A stretch of 64,000 nucleotides of DNA from Desulfocapsa sp. (GCA_022712895.1 JAFLJS010000037.1:1-64000); one strand, 5' to 3'; positions 35,553 through 44,314 are shown, numbered from the stretch's first letter. Program-made: numbers and translations. Notes: generated by a model from the sequence alone, not told the origin.

Positions 35553-37148
35553 ATGAAAAGATTTACATGGATTGAAGCCAAAGCCGCTTCAGTTAAAGAT
35601 GATGTTTTGTCCGGATTTACTGTGGCCATCGCCCTGGTCCCGGAAGCGGTTGCTTTTGCCTTTATCGCCGGAGTTTCCCCTGTCGTTGGGTTATATGGCG
35701 CTTTTATGATGGGAATTGTCACCGCCATCATTGGTGGTCGGCCGGGGATGATTTCCGGTGCCACTGGAGCCACTGCCATTGTTATGGTTTCTCTTGTGAA
35801 AATTGGTACTGAGATGGGTGGTGCCGGGGCTGGTTTACAGTACCTCTTTGCCACGTTGCTACTTGCAGGGAGTATTCAGATCATGGCGGGTGTATTTCGT
35901 TTTGGCAAGTTTGTTCGTCTCATACCCCACCCTGTTATGATGGGATTTGTTAATGGTCTGGCCATTGTTATCTTCATGGCTCAACTTGGTATGTTTAAGG
36001 TGAATGACTTGTGGATGCAGGGGACTGATCTTTATACCATGCTTGCCCTTGTTGCGTTAACCATGTTTGTTTTAGTTACTTTTCCAAAGATTACGACCAA
36101 GATTCCGGCAGCATTGGTGGCTATTGTTTCTGTTACCCTCTTAGTTTTCTGGGCAGGAATTGATACCCAAACGGTATTGTCCTTTATTCAGTCAAAGGGA
36201 GGGACGGGAATAGAAGCAGGTCTGCCGGTATTCAATGTTCCCATGATTCCCTTTAGTCTCGAAACGCTGTATTTCATTACCCCTTACGCTGCAATTATTG
36301 CAGCCATCGGCTTAATTGAGTCACTTATGACTTTGAATCTTATTGACGAGCTGACGAATACCCATGGGAACGCCAATAAGGAGAGTATTGCCCAGGGAAC
36401 CGCAAATATTGTTAACGGTTTTATGGGTGGTATGGGTGGTTGTGCCATGATTGGACAGTCTATTATCAATATTAAATCAGGTGGTCGTGGTCGCTTGTCC
36501 GGTATTGTTGCAGCGTTGTCCCTGCTTGTCTTTATTCTCTTTGGCTCTTCTTATATTGAGATGATTCCCTTGGCAGCACTTGTGGGCCTTATGTTTATGG
36601 TGGTTGTGGGAACCTTTGCCTGGTCAACCTTCAGCGTTTTGGACAAGATTCCCATGTCTGATGCCATTGTCATCCTTCTGGTGACTGTTACCACCGTGGT
36701 ATATGATCTTGCCATAGCCGTTATTGCCGGTGTGATTGTTTCGGCTCTGGTTTTTGCGTGGGAAAATGCTTTGCGTATTCGTGCACGAAAGCATATCGAT
36801 GAAAATGGAGTAAAATATTACGAGATTTTCGGGCCACTTTTTTTTGGCTCAGTACAGTTGTTCACCAGTAAATTTGATGTGGAAAATGATCCCGATGAAG
36901 TTGTTGTGGATTTTGGTGAATCACGGGTTGCTGATCATTCCGGTATCGAGGCTATAAATAAACTTGCAAAGAAATATGAGCAAGCTGGCAAGAAATTTCG
37001 CTTAACACACCTGAGCCCCGATTGCCGAAAACTCATTGACCGGGCCGACAAGCTGGTTCGCGTGGATATCCTTGAAGATCCTGAATATACTGTTGTTGTG
37101 CAGGGGTTTGAGGACTATAGCGTCGAGATTGAGGCAACGTCTAAATGA
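35553..37148 (+). CDS. SulP-family anion transporter with STAS domain
   Basis: A 531-residue SLC26/SulP inner-membrane transporter. Roughly 12-14 hydrophobic segments fill residues 15-405, with the family start DDVLSGFTVAIALVPEAVAFAFIAGVSPVVGLYG and GGRPGMISGATGATAIV. The conserved block near 295 reads ANIVNGFMGGMGGCAMIGQSIINIKSGGRGRLSG. A STAS domain occupies about 420-520 (VVVDFGESRVADHSGIEAINKL). Substrate may be sulfate, bicarbonate or another anion; members of this GGMGGCAMIGQS subgroup are common in marine bacteria and often thought to carry bicarbonate or dicarboxylates, so sulfate is not assured. A monocistronic gene with its own promoter. Confidence 0.9.
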   Translation: MKRFTWIEAKAASVKDDVLSGFTVAIALVPEAVAFAFIAGVSPVVGLYGAFMMGIVTAIIGGRPGMISGATGATAIVMVSLVKIGTEMGGAGAGLQYLFATLLLAGSIQIMAGVFRFGKFVRLIPHPVMMGFVNGLAIVIFMAQLGMFKVNDLWMQGTDLYTMLALVALTMFVLVTFPKITTKIPAALVAIVSVTLLVFWAGIDTQTVLSFIQSKGGTGIEAGLPVFNVPMIPFSLETLYFITPYAAIIAAIGLIESLMTLNLIDELTNTHGNANKESIAQGTANIVNGFMGGMGGCAMIGQSIINIKSGGRGRLSGIVAALSLLVFILFGSSYIEMIPLAALVGLMFMVVVGTFAWSTFSVLDKIPMSDAIVILLVTVTTVVYDLAIAVIAGVIVSALVFAWENALRIRARKHIDENGVKYYEIFGPLFFGSVQLFTSKFDVENDPDEVVVDFGESRVADHSGIEAINKLAKKYEQAGKKFRLTHLSPDCRKLIDRADKLVRVDILEDPEYTVVVQGFEDYSVEIEATSK

Positions 37149-37212
37149 TATTGCTCTCCAGCTGAGGTGCTAAAAAACACTCAAGAAAATATCTTAACAC
37201 CGAACAAAAAAA

Positions 37213-37410
37213 CGAATTTTCCAAGGTGGCCCTAATCTAGCGCTGGATGTTCGAGACAGCGATGCTCTGGAAAAGGCAGTCCAACACTACAAGATAGGTA
37301 CCATCTATCATCTGGCAGCCCTACAACCACTGTTTGCCTGGCAAGTAGAGGCGTTGGCTTCATTATTCTCCCGAATCGCTGTCAAAATTCTTACAATTGT
37401 GATTGAATAA
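37213..37410 (+). pseudogene. remnant of an L-threonine 3-dehydrogenase-like epimerase
   Basis: The frame ending in TAA at 37408-37410 reads ALDVRDSDALEKAVQHYK, then IGTIYHLAALQ and FAWQVEALASLF. This matches the second beta-alpha unit of NAD-dependent epimerase-type threonine dehydrogenases (LDV.D..AL...V..Y.I.TIYHLAALLSA, then LAW.VN). The N-terminal Rossmann glycine loop is absent, the GEKNP-like segment after LAAL is lost, and nothing of the following 200 residues remains. There is no start codon with RBS. The rest of the 37149-37495 interval shows nothing else. A decayed gene. Confidence 0.6.
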
Positions 37411-37495
37411 ATAGTGAAGGGTATATGAGTTGCTGATCCAAGAGTGTCCCCAAATATAAATAATCGCATGCGGTCTTACCGTTAAGAGGGAGAAA

Positions 37496-38062
37496 ATGAT
37501 GAGGCAATACAACGTTGCTGTTTTTACCGTTTCTTTTTTGTTGTTGCTCGCAACTTTTTCTGTAGCCGCCGAACTTCAGGATGGTTTTATGGGATACAAA
37601 TGGGGAGGGGATATCTCTCAATATGAGGGATTGACCAAGCTGTACGCTAAAGGAGATGTAAGCTATTACAGCAATCCAGGTGAGTCATACACTCTTGACG
37701 ACATATCTATAAATGATGTTGTTTTTGGTTTTTATAAGGAGCGTCTTTTTGCCGTGTATGTAGGTATTGATACCCTCGATATCTACGATAGAATCAAGCA
37801 GCATATGAACGTGAAATATGGCTTTCCTGATCACAAAACAGTCGGCAAAGAGCATTTGATTTTGAAATGGAAATATAAGGATGTTGCTATCAAGCTGAAA
37901 ACTGATGAAATGAAAGGTAAGATGAAGCTGGCATTCTATTACAGCCTACTTTCACGTGATTTAAAGAAAACGCAATTGGATGAAATCGATAGTACATCAT
38001 TTCGGTTTTTCCCCATTGAGAAAAATAAAAAGCCTGAACGATTTCGGCTTCTGCAGTTTTAA
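37496..38062 (+). CDS. exported protein of unknown function
   Basis: A 188-residue protein with a clear signal peptide (about 1-25, VFTVSFLLLLATFSVAA). The mature part starts LQDGFMGYKWGGDISQYEG, a feature of small periplasmic proteins of unknown role whose first motif is 'G..WG.....' followed by mixed strands (VFGFYKERLFAVYVGID, YDRIKQHMNVKYGFPD, LILKWKYKDVAIKLK). RBS GAGGGAG is good; either of two consecutive ATGs may start it. The last 20 residues are basic. Converges on the DUF808 gene with 22 bases between stops. Confidence 0.65.
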   Translation: MMRQYNVAVFTVSFLLLLATFSVAAELQDGFMGYKWGGDISQYEGLTKLYAKGDVSYYSNPGESYTLDDISINDVVFGFYKERLFAVYVGIDTLDIYDRIKQHMNVKYGFPDHKTVGKEHLILKWKYKDVAIKLKTDEMKGKMKLAFYYSLLSRDLKKTQLDEIDSTSFRFFPIEKNKKPERFRLLQF

Positions 38063-38084
38063 AAGTATTACGGAACCCTGCTTT

Positions 38085-38987
38085 CTATTTCCCCGCGTGC
38101 GTGACCGGTTCTCTGGCCCTGATTTTTTGTACTGAAAGTTGCACGGCCAACACCATTCCGCCAACCACGATCCCAAGCAGCAGATTTGCCAGAAGTAACG
38201 GCATAAAATCAAGTGCATGATGGATTGCCGGGATATTATGGCTATACATTCCCCCACCGACAAGTAGCATCGCAATGGTACCGACAATACCAAGTGTACG
38301 AATTACGATCGGTAGTGAAGTGACCAGTAGCATTCCCATTTGGGCCACGATCCCCTGCAACATTCCCTGCAACTCTTTTGCACGTTCAATAAGGTAGAGG
38401 CCAATATCGTCCATGCGTACAATCAGTGCTACCAGTCCGTATACCCCAACCGTAGCCAGTATGGCAATCAGAGTGACTACAATAATTCTCATTGGTAGTG
38501 ATTGCTCCATGACAGTGCCCAGAGCGATTACCACAATTTCAATGGAGAGGATGAAATCGGTGCGTACTGCTGATTTTATCTTGTTTTCTTCGACCTTAAG
38601 GAGCTCACTCTTGTCGCTGATAGTTTGCGCCTTCGGATGATTGGGGTGCGATTTGCGGGTGAGCAGATGGAAAACTTTCTCGGTTCCCTCATAACTCAGA
38701 TATGCGCCACCCAGCAGTAGTACGGGTACAATCAGCCACGGGGCAAATGCGCTGAGGAGAAGTGCTAATGGCACAATAATCAGCTTATTGAGAAAAGAAC
38801 CCTTAGTGATGGCCCAGAGTACAGGCAATTCCCGTGATGCTTGAAAGCCTGTTGCCTTTTCAGCGTTCACTGCCAGGTCGTCACCCAGTATGCCTGCCGT
38901 TTTCTTTGCCGCAATTTTAGTCATTGTCGCGGCATCATCAAGTAGCGTTGCGATATCATCCAGAACTGCGAAAAGTCCACCTGTCAT
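38085..38987 (-). CDS. DUF808 family inner-membrane protein (YedI-like)
   Basis: A 300-residue membrane protein of the DUF808/YedI family. The signature start GGLFAVLDDIATLLDDAATMTKIAAKKTAGILGDDLAVNAEK is nearly diagnostic; then come GAYLSYEGTEKV, the acidic/basic VRTDFILSIEIVVIALG and several hydrophobic spans to the end. Function is unknown in all members. RBS AGAGGATTCAACA precedes the ATG. It stands alone. Confidence 0.9.
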   Translation of the reverse strand: MTGGLFAVLDDIATLLDDAATMTKIAAKKTAGILGDDLAVNAEKATGFQASRELPVLWAITKGSFLNKLIIVPLALLLSAFAPWLIVPVLLLGGAYLSYEGTEKVFHLLTRKSHPNHPKAQTISDKSELLKVEENKIKSAVRTDFILSIEIVVIALGTVMEQSLPMRIIVVTLIAILATVGVYGLVALIVRMDDIGLYLIERAKELQGMLQGIVAQMGMLLVTSLPIVIRTLGIVGTIAMLLVGGGMYSHNIPAIHHALDFMPLLLANLLLGIVVGGMVLAVQLSVQKIRAREPVTHAGK

Positions 38988-39115
38988 TGTTGAATCCTCT
39001 GGGTATTTACGAGTTTATCATGCTTGGGAAGAGATCCTGGCGGACTTATGTATGTTGCCAGTAATAAGTATTGTTTTTACCAGAATAGTTGTTTTGAAGT
39101 CAATACTCTTCCCGA

Positions 39116-39868
39116 TTACTCTTTCTGCTCTAGCTGCCACTCTTTCTTCAAATGGTCAATACCCTGGTGGTTTGTCAAATCGAGGTGGATGGGAGTAACA
39201 GAAATAAAACCGTTATTGACAGCGTATACATCTGTGTCTTCACTTAAATCAGGGCTGGGAGTACCGCCTCCGATCCAGTAGTGTTTACGGCCCCAGGGGT
39301 CACGAGTTTCCTGAATGGCATTGTCCCAGAGCCGTCTTCCCTGGCGTGTGACCTTTATTCCTTTTATTGGATCGGTTTGCGGAATATTGGCATTGAGAAG
39401 AGTATCTTTGGGTAACCCTTTTTGTAGTATCAGTCTTGCAAGCTTTGCCGCGATCTCTGCAGCACTGGTAAAATCGTACGGTGCCTCCCCGGCAAGAGAA
39501 ATAGCCAGCGATGGAATGCCATACATTGTGCCTTCTACAGCTGCTGAGACGGTACCTGAGTAGGAAATATCATCACCAAGATTGGGGCCTGGGTTAATAC
39601 CTGAAACCAGCAGATCCGGTTTCTTTCTGATTATCTTATTTAATCCAATCGCCACACAATCTGTGGGAGTGCCATCCAGGGTATAAAACCCGTTTCTGAT
39701 TTTTGTGACTCGCAGGGGACGATTCATGGTGAGTGAGTGCGATACGGCTGAATTGTCCCGGTCTGGTGCGATAACCAAACATTCTGCCTGACTGCTGAGT
39801 GCCTGCACAAGAGCTTCAAGGCCGGGGCTGTGACTCCCGTCATCGTTGGTGATAAGGAAAAGTGGCAT
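39116..39868 (-). CDS. surE: 5'/3'-nucleotidase SurE
   Basis: A 250-residue metal-dependent phosphatase acting on nucleoside monophosphates. The N-terminal metal site is LITNDDGSHSPG (two aspartates near 8-9), the serine/asparagine ligands are in DRDNSAVSHSLTMNRPLRV near 43 and ISGINPGPNLGDDISYSGTVSAA near 92. LNANIPQTDPIKGIKVTRQG lies near 170. ATG 39868 is chosen rather than the upstream in-frame ATG at 39952: it is preceded by TTGGAA and puts the metal motif at its normal place. Often found beside pcm or map genes; here it stands alone. Confidence 0.93.
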   Translation of the reverse strand: MPLFLITNDDGSHSPGLEALVQALSSQAECLVIAPDRDNSAVSHSLTMNRPLRVTKIRNGFYTLDGTPTDCVAIGLNKIIRKKPDLLVSGINPGPNLGDDISYSGTVSAAVEGTMYGIPSLAISLAGEAPYDFTSAAEIAAKLARLILQKGLPKDTLLNANIPQTDPIKGIKVTRQGRRLWDNAIQETRDPWGRKHYWIGGGTPSPDLSEDTDVYAVNNGFISVTPIHLDLTNHQGIDHLKKEWQLEQKE

Positions 39869-40003
39869 AATTTCCAACTGTAATGGTTGTTGTTCTGTAG
39901 TTAAACAGTATATGGTGAACCCTAAGGTAAACAAATTCCGGACAGAGGCCAAACCATTTTACTATTTTGACTATTCCACTGAATGGATACAATAGGAATT
40001 CCC

Positions 40004-40258
40004 ATGACATTAACAGCAAAACAGTTTGGATTGCCAGCAAGAACCGTTCTGGAACAGATAGACGACAAGACCATTGCCATTGTGATAAACAGAAAAAGCC
40101 GGATTATTATGGCAGATGGGAAAAAGATTGCTGAAAAATCTCAGAAGATACAGGAGGCTCTACCAGCAATAGCAGTTGTTTTAAAAACCTCGGCCCCGGT
40201 TTGCAGCAAGACAGTCAAATTTTTACAAAGCATTGACGTCAGGTTGCTCGATTCGTGA
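40004..40258 (+). CDS. small protein of unknown function
   Basis: An 84-residue protein beginning TLTAKQFGLPARTVLEQ. It is mixed alpha/beta with a central KTIAIVINRKSRIIMADGKKI and a conserved-looking AVVLKTSAPVCSKTVKFL. The AGGAATTCCC RBS favours ATG 40004 over the upstream 39983 ATG. Divergent from surE. I do not recognise a family. Confidence 0.5.
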   Translation: MTLTAKQFGLPARTVLEQIDDKTIAIVINRKSRIIMADGKKIAEKSQKIQEALPAIAVVLKTSAPVCSKTVKFLQSIDVRLLDS

Positions 40259-40310
40259 AAGAGAACAACAAGTCAATTGTGTTGGTAAAAATCTGATTCC
40301 AAAGGTGAAC

Positions 40311-40499
40311 ATGATAACCCATGACATAAGAAAATTAGAAAGAACACTTGAAGAACATGGTGTTGACTATGATACCAGAGTTTCAATAGTTGAGGCCTCA
40401 ATAAACCATAACCATGTTCAACTGCTTGAAAAATTTGAGAATACCCTGGAAAAGATACCAGTGGCGTCTCTCAAGCGCTCTCAGTTGTCACGATCGTGA
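40311..40499 (+). CDS. small helical ORF, possible protein of unknown function
   Basis: A 62-residue ORF from ATG 40311, preceded by AAAGGTGAAC. The sequence THDIRKLERTLEEHGVDYDTRVSIVEASIN is strongly helical and protein-like. The last ten residues (VASLKRSQLSRS) overlap a palindrome at 40487 and look less natural, so the gene may be truncated. It follows the 84-residue gene by 52 bases. Low certainty. Confidence 0.4.
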   Translation: MITHDIRKLERTLEEHGVDYDTRVSIVEASINHNHVQLLEKFENTLEKIPVASLKRSQLSRS

Positions 40500-40500
40500 C
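40487..40500. repeat. 14-base perfect palindrome
   Basis: GTCACGATCGTGAC is its own reverse complement. It covers the stop codon of the small ORF ending at 40499, about 210 bases before the methyltransferase gene. It could be a regulator site; its partner is unknown. Confidence 0.4.
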
Positions 40501-40709
40501 CTGGGAATTGATTCGTCTCTCGGTAACCTTATACAGACAAGATCCCGTTCATGAATTTTGCATGAAGAATTCATGCTGTCCCAAGTGAGTAGGTCTTAGC
40601 TGAAGCAATTATATTGTTCATTGACGGTGTGAGATACTCTGCTAATATACTGTTTCGTAACTTGTGAAAAAGTATTCTGCAAAAGAAGAAGGAAGACAGG
40701 AGTGACGGC

Positions 40710-41438
40710 ATGTCCACAGCACTTGAAAACAAATCATCGCCAGGTGAGATAAGAAAACGATTTGATGGAGATGTTGAACGGTTCTCAAATCTTGAAACCG
40801 GACAATCTGCAACCATCGATGCACCGCTTGCAATGGATCTGATTACCAGTGCTGCATTTCAATCAAGCTCCACCATTAACAGAGTTTTGGATATCGGTTG
40901 TGGGGCTGGCAACAATACTCTTAAGCTCGCTCAGTATGTGACGACTTTTGACTGTGATCTGGTGGATCTCAGCCTTCCCATGCTTAGTCGAGCACGGGCA
41001 CGTATTGTGGAAGAAATCACAGGTAAGGTTGAAATATTTCATGGGGATTTTCGTGCAATTGAGTTAGCAGCCGGGAGTTATGACGTTATTCTTGCAGCAG
41101 CTGTTTTACATCATCTGCGTGATGATCAGGATTGGGAGAAAGCATTTCAAAAACTCTATGAGCTGACAGCTCCTGGGGGCAGTGTCTGGATAACAGATCT
41201 GGTTTCCCATGAGACGGAAGCTGTTCAGGGTCTGATGTGGCAACGGTATGGTGAGTATCTTAGCTCTGTGGGGGGCGCAAAGTATCGGGATAACGTTTTT
41301 GAATATATTGATATAGAAGATTCACCCCGACCCGTGACGTATCAATTGGAACTTTTACGTACCGTGGGGTTTGATCATGTTGAGTTGTTACATAAGAATT
41401 CCTGTTTTGCAGCATTTGGCGGCATTAAATCCAGTTGA
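40710..41438 (+). CDS. SAM-dependent class I methyltransferase
   Basis: A 242-residue soluble protein with the Rossmann-type SAM motifs in order: VLDIGCGAGNNTLKLA (motif I, about 53-68), CDLVDLSLPMLSRA (motif II acidic), GDFRAIELAAGSYDVILAAAVLHHL (near 110-130) and LTAPGGSVWITDL (near 155). The N-terminal FDGDVERFSNLETGQSATIDAPL suggests a small-molecule type. RBS AGGAG is good. Substrate unknown; it is not obviously linked to the neighbouring genes. Confidence 0.88.
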   Translation: MSTALENKSSPGEIRKRFDGDVERFSNLETGQSATIDAPLAMDLITSAAFQSSSTINRVLDIGCGAGNNTLKLAQYVTTFDCDLVDLSLPMLSRARARIVEEITGKVEIFHGDFRAIELAAGSYDVILAAAVLHHLRDDQDWEKAFQKLYELTAPGGSVWITDLVSHETEAVQGLMWQRYGEYLSSVGGAKYRDNVFEYIDIEDSPRPVTYQLELLRTVGFDHVELLHKNSCFAAFGGIKSS

Positions 41439-41500
41439 CTGTTAAAACATGGAGAGATTGATCTGAAATTTGTCACCTTTTAACCTAATGGAGGTTTTTC

Positions 41501-41723
41501 GTGACTCTTCTTGGTACCACTATTAAACATATGCGTCAGGAAAAGGCATGGCAGAATGAGCATAATCCAAAGGCTCCCCGGAAGGGTGGTTTGGCTCCTG
41601 AGTTTGAACTGCTGAGCGTTGATGGTCTCTCACCATTTCGTCTATGCCGGTGCTGGCGGCCCGATGGGATTTAAACTGGCAAAGTTTGGTGATGCAATAA
41701 AGAACTATAAGGCAGAAGAATAA
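41501..41723 (+). pseudogene. redoxin/deiodinase-like gene with its middle deleted
   Basis: A GTG at 41501 behind GGAGG starts MTLLGTTIKHMRQEKAW and reaches LAPEFELLSVDG, the usual opening of AhpC/TSA-like or iodothyronine-deiodinase-like redoxins. It then runs into a stop at about 41674. In another frame, from about 41637 to the TAA at 41721, comes HFVYAGAGGPMGFKLAKFGDAI, close to the deiodinase-family C-terminus (VY.GG.GP.GF). The catalytic centre and some 100 residues between are missing and the frames do not join. The stop is directly followed by the ATG of the LysE gene. The family call rests on short motifs. Confidence 0.45.
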
Positions 41724-42362
41724 ATGTTGAATCAGTACTTACCTGAATTTATAACAATTGCACTGGTACACCTACTGGCCGTTGCTAGTCCGGGGCCCGA
41801 TTTTGCAATAATTGTCCGCCAGTCTCTTATCTATGGAAAGAGCACCGCTCTTTGGTCAAGTCTTGGGGTGGGTTGTGGAATACTGATTCACGTCTTTTAT
41901 TCTCTGCTGGGTATTGGGTTGATTATATCCCAATCGGTTGTGGCTTTTTCCATTTTGAAATATATGGGCGCTTTGTATCTTGTTTATATCGGAGTGAAGG
42001 CAATTCGGGCGAAACCCCTTGCTGGTGGTCTGCAACTTGAGCCGGAGGCACAGCCTGCCCTCGGTCGCTTGCGTTCGATCTGGATTGGGTTTCTCACAAA
42101 TGGTTTGAATCCCAAAGCCACTCTGTTTTTCCTTTCTCTTTTTACCGTGGTCATCAATCCCGAAACACCACGGCTGATTCAAAGTTTTTACGGAATTTAT
42201 ATGGCTGTAGCCACTGCACTCTGGTTTTCTGGGGTTTCTTTATTCTTCGGGCACCCCCGGATACGAAATTCATTTCAAAAACTGGGCCATTGGTTGGAGC
42301 GTTTAACCGGTCTTGTTCTAATTGGCCTTGGTATAAAACTGGCCACAGCCAATCTGGATTGA
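41724..42362 (+). CDS. LysE/RhtB-family amino acid exporter
   Basis: A 212-residue inner-membrane protein with about six spans. The family signature is AVASPGPDFAIIVRQSLIYGKSTALWSSLGVGCG at 19-51, then YLVYIGVKAIRA near 84 and GFLTNGLNPKATLFFLSLFT near 124. Members export amino acids such as homoserine, threonine or lysine. It starts right at the stop of the preceding redoxin remnant, whose tail (GCAGAAGAATAA) supplies the RBS. The aldo/keto reductase gene follows 30 bases on. Confidence 0.9.
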   Translation: MLNQYLPEFITIALVHLLAVASPGPDFAIIVRQSLIYGKSTALWSSLGVGCGILIHVFYSLLGIGLIISQSVVAFSILKYMGALYLVYIGVKAIRAKPLAGGLQLEPEAQPALGRLRSIWIGFLTNGLNPKATLFFLSLFTVVINPETPRLIQSFYGIYMAVATALWFSGVSLFFGHPRIRNSFQKLGHWLERLTGLVLIGLGIKLATANLD

Positions 42363-42392
42363 TCTTTATAAGAATTTGTAGAGGAGTTAAAA

Positions 42393-43409
42393 ATGGAATA
42401 CCGATATATCGGGAAGAGTGGTTTACGAGTGAGCCCTATTTGTCTTGGAACGATGACCTTTGGGTCTTTTTGCGACAAGAAGACAGCTTTTGCGATTATG
42501 GATAAGGCCTACGATGCTGGTATTAATTTCTTTGATACGGCTGAAGTGTATCCGGTTCCGCCACGTGCTGAGACTGTAGGTATTACGGAAGAAATTGTCG
42601 GGGAATGGTTGCAGGGGAAGAACAGAGATTCTTTAATTCTTGCAACCAAAGTTGCCGGTGCCGCGTCAGGCTGGTTCGTGCCGCCGATACGTGCTGGCCT
42701 CACTGCCATTGACTCGCACCATATCATACAAGGAGTTGAGGGGAGTCTTCGGCGCTTAAAGTGTGACTATATCGATCTTTATCAGATGCACTGGCCGGAT
42801 AGTGTAGTGCCAAGGGAAGAGTCCATGGAGGCTTTTGATCGTCTGGTACGTTCCGGGAAGGTGCGGTATCTGGGGACGTCCAATGATACTGCCTATGGAA
42901 CTACAAAATCCAATATGGTGGCAAAATATAAGGGCTATAAACGATTTGAATCGATACAGAATAATTTTTCTTTACTGAATCGCAGGTTTTTGGATGAAAT
43001 GACTGAGATGTGCAGGGTCGAAAAGATATCTCTACTACCATATTCCCCGATGGCGGGTGGAGTATTGACCGGAAAATACAATAAAGATATAAACGTGACA
43101 GGCCGTTTTAACAGTTACTTGAAGTCAGATGAGCAGAGAATAAAAGCAATGGTAAGTCGTTTTTTAAATGAAAAAACCCTTGCCGCTACTGTCCGTTACG
43201 CTGAAATTGCTGAAGAGATAGGAATTAGTTCTGCGACATTGGCAGTTGCCTGGAGTAAGCAGTTTGATTTTGTCGCCTCAACGATTATTGGAGTGACAAG
43301 CGTCGAACAGCTTGATGACTCTTTGGCGGCAATGGATCTGGAATTATCCAGTGATGTATTAGCTAAGTGCGACGATGTGCATAATGATATTTTATATCCC
43401 ATGGGCTAG
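42393..43409 (+). CDS. aldo/keto reductase
   Basis: A 338-residue NADP(H)-dependent oxidoreductase with a TIM-barrel fold. Catalytic tetrad: D in AGINFFDTAEVYP (D48 region), Y53, K in LILATKVAG near 86 and H in YQMHWPD near 130. The NADP-binding C-terminal stretch SSATLAVAWSKQFDFVASTIIGVTSVEQLDDSL is complete. It resembles the Tas/YajO type (GLRVSPICLGTMTFG start, loop with EEIVGEWLQGK). RBS GAGGAG is good. Probably co-transcribed with the LysE exporter upstream. Confidence 0.92.
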   Translation: MEYRYIGKSGLRVSPICLGTMTFGSFCDKKTAFAIMDKAYDAGINFFDTAEVYPVPPRAETVGITEEIVGEWLQGKNRDSLILATKVAGAASGWFVPPIRAGLTAIDSHHIIQGVEGSLRRLKCDYIDLYQMHWPDSVVPREESMEAFDRLVRSGKVRYLGTSNDTAYGTTKSNMVAKYKGYKRFESIQNNFSLLNRRFLDEMTEMCRVEKISLLPYSPMAGGVLTGKYNKDINVTGRFNSYLKSDEQRIKAMVSRFLNEKTLAATVRYAEIAEEIGISSATLAVAWSKQFDFVASTIIGVTSVEQLDDSLAAMDLELSSDVLAKCDDVHNDILYPMG

Positions 43410-43483
43410 GCTTGCAGACCCGCAGACTTTCGTCTCAGGTCCGTAGTGTTTGTTGTTTCGAACAAAAAATAATAGGAAAAATT

Positions 43484-44314
43484 ATGTTACAAGTTGGCAA
43501 AATGAATAGCTTGAAAATTAAAACAATTCAGAGCGCTGGTGTTTATCTCGATACTGGAGGAGCCACAGATCTTTTTCTTCCGAAAAGGTCTGTCCCTGAC
43601 ACAAGTCAGGTGGGTGATGCAATTGAGGTCTTTGTGTATGTAGATAAAGAAAATGCATTGCGAGCCACAACCCAAAAGCCCATCGCTACTGTTGGTGAAT
43701 ACGCCATCCTGAAGGCTGTTTCTGATTCAGAAGCCGGGGCCTTTCTGGACTGGGGAATGGAAAATGATATCCTTGTACCAAAGGCGGAACAACAGCAAAG
43801 AATGGTCCCCGGTCAGTCATATGTTGTCTTTATCTTCTTGAGCGAAAAGACGAACCGTATCGTAGCCTCTTCCAAACTTGATAAATTCCTCAGCACAGAA
43901 TCTCCAGACTACAAAGAGGGAGAGAAAGTGGATCTGATTCTTTTTGAGAAAACAGATCTGGGATACAGGGCACTGATTAACCGGATGCATGCCGGTATGA
44001 TCTATTCCAATGAAGTGTTTCAACAGCTACAGATCGGTCAGCAGGTAAAAGGTTATATACATAAGGTACGAGAAGATAAAAAGATTGATCTGATTTTACA
44101 ACAAGCAGGGTATCAGGGTGTTGATGGGGTTTCCCAAGCCATACTCGATATTATTCAGGAACATGGCGGTAACATTTCCGTTACTGACAAGAGTCCGCCT
44201 GATGATATCTATGCTCTGTTTTCAGTGAGTAAGAAAGTGTTTAAAAAGGCCATAGGCGCCCTCTATAAAAAAAGAATTATTCGTATTGATGCGGATGGTA
44301 TTTATCTTACCTAA
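43484..44314 (+). CDS. cvfB: CvfB/YitL-like S1 RNA-binding protein
   Basis: A 276-residue protein built of three S1-like OB folds and a C-terminal winged helix, as in CvfB. Unit starts are GKMNSLKIKTIQSAGVYLDTGGATDLFLPKRSVP, then AILKAVSDSEAGAFLDWGMENDILVPKAEQ, and DLGYRALINRMHAGMIYSNEVFQ with IHKVREDKKIDLILQ. The tail (YALFSVSKKVFKKAIGALYKKRII) is the winged helix. AGGAAAAATT before ATG 43484 fixes the start; an upstream in-frame ATG at 43412 has no RBS. Probably binds RNA in gene regulation. The 3' end overlaps the MFS gene by 26 bases. Confidence 0.9.
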   Translation: MLQVGKMNSLKIKTIQSAGVYLDTGGATDLFLPKRSVPDTSQVGDAIEVFVYVDKENALRATTQKPIATVGEYAILKAVSDSEAGAFLDWGMENDILVPKAEQQQRMVPGQSYVVFIFLSEKTNRIVASSKLDKFLSTESPDYKEGEKVDLILFEKTDLGYRALINRMHAGMIYSNEVFQQLQIGQQVKGYIHKVREDKKIDLILQQAGYQGVDGVSQAILDIIQEHGGNISVTDKSPPDDIYALFSVSKKVFKKAIGALYKKRIIRIDADGIYLT

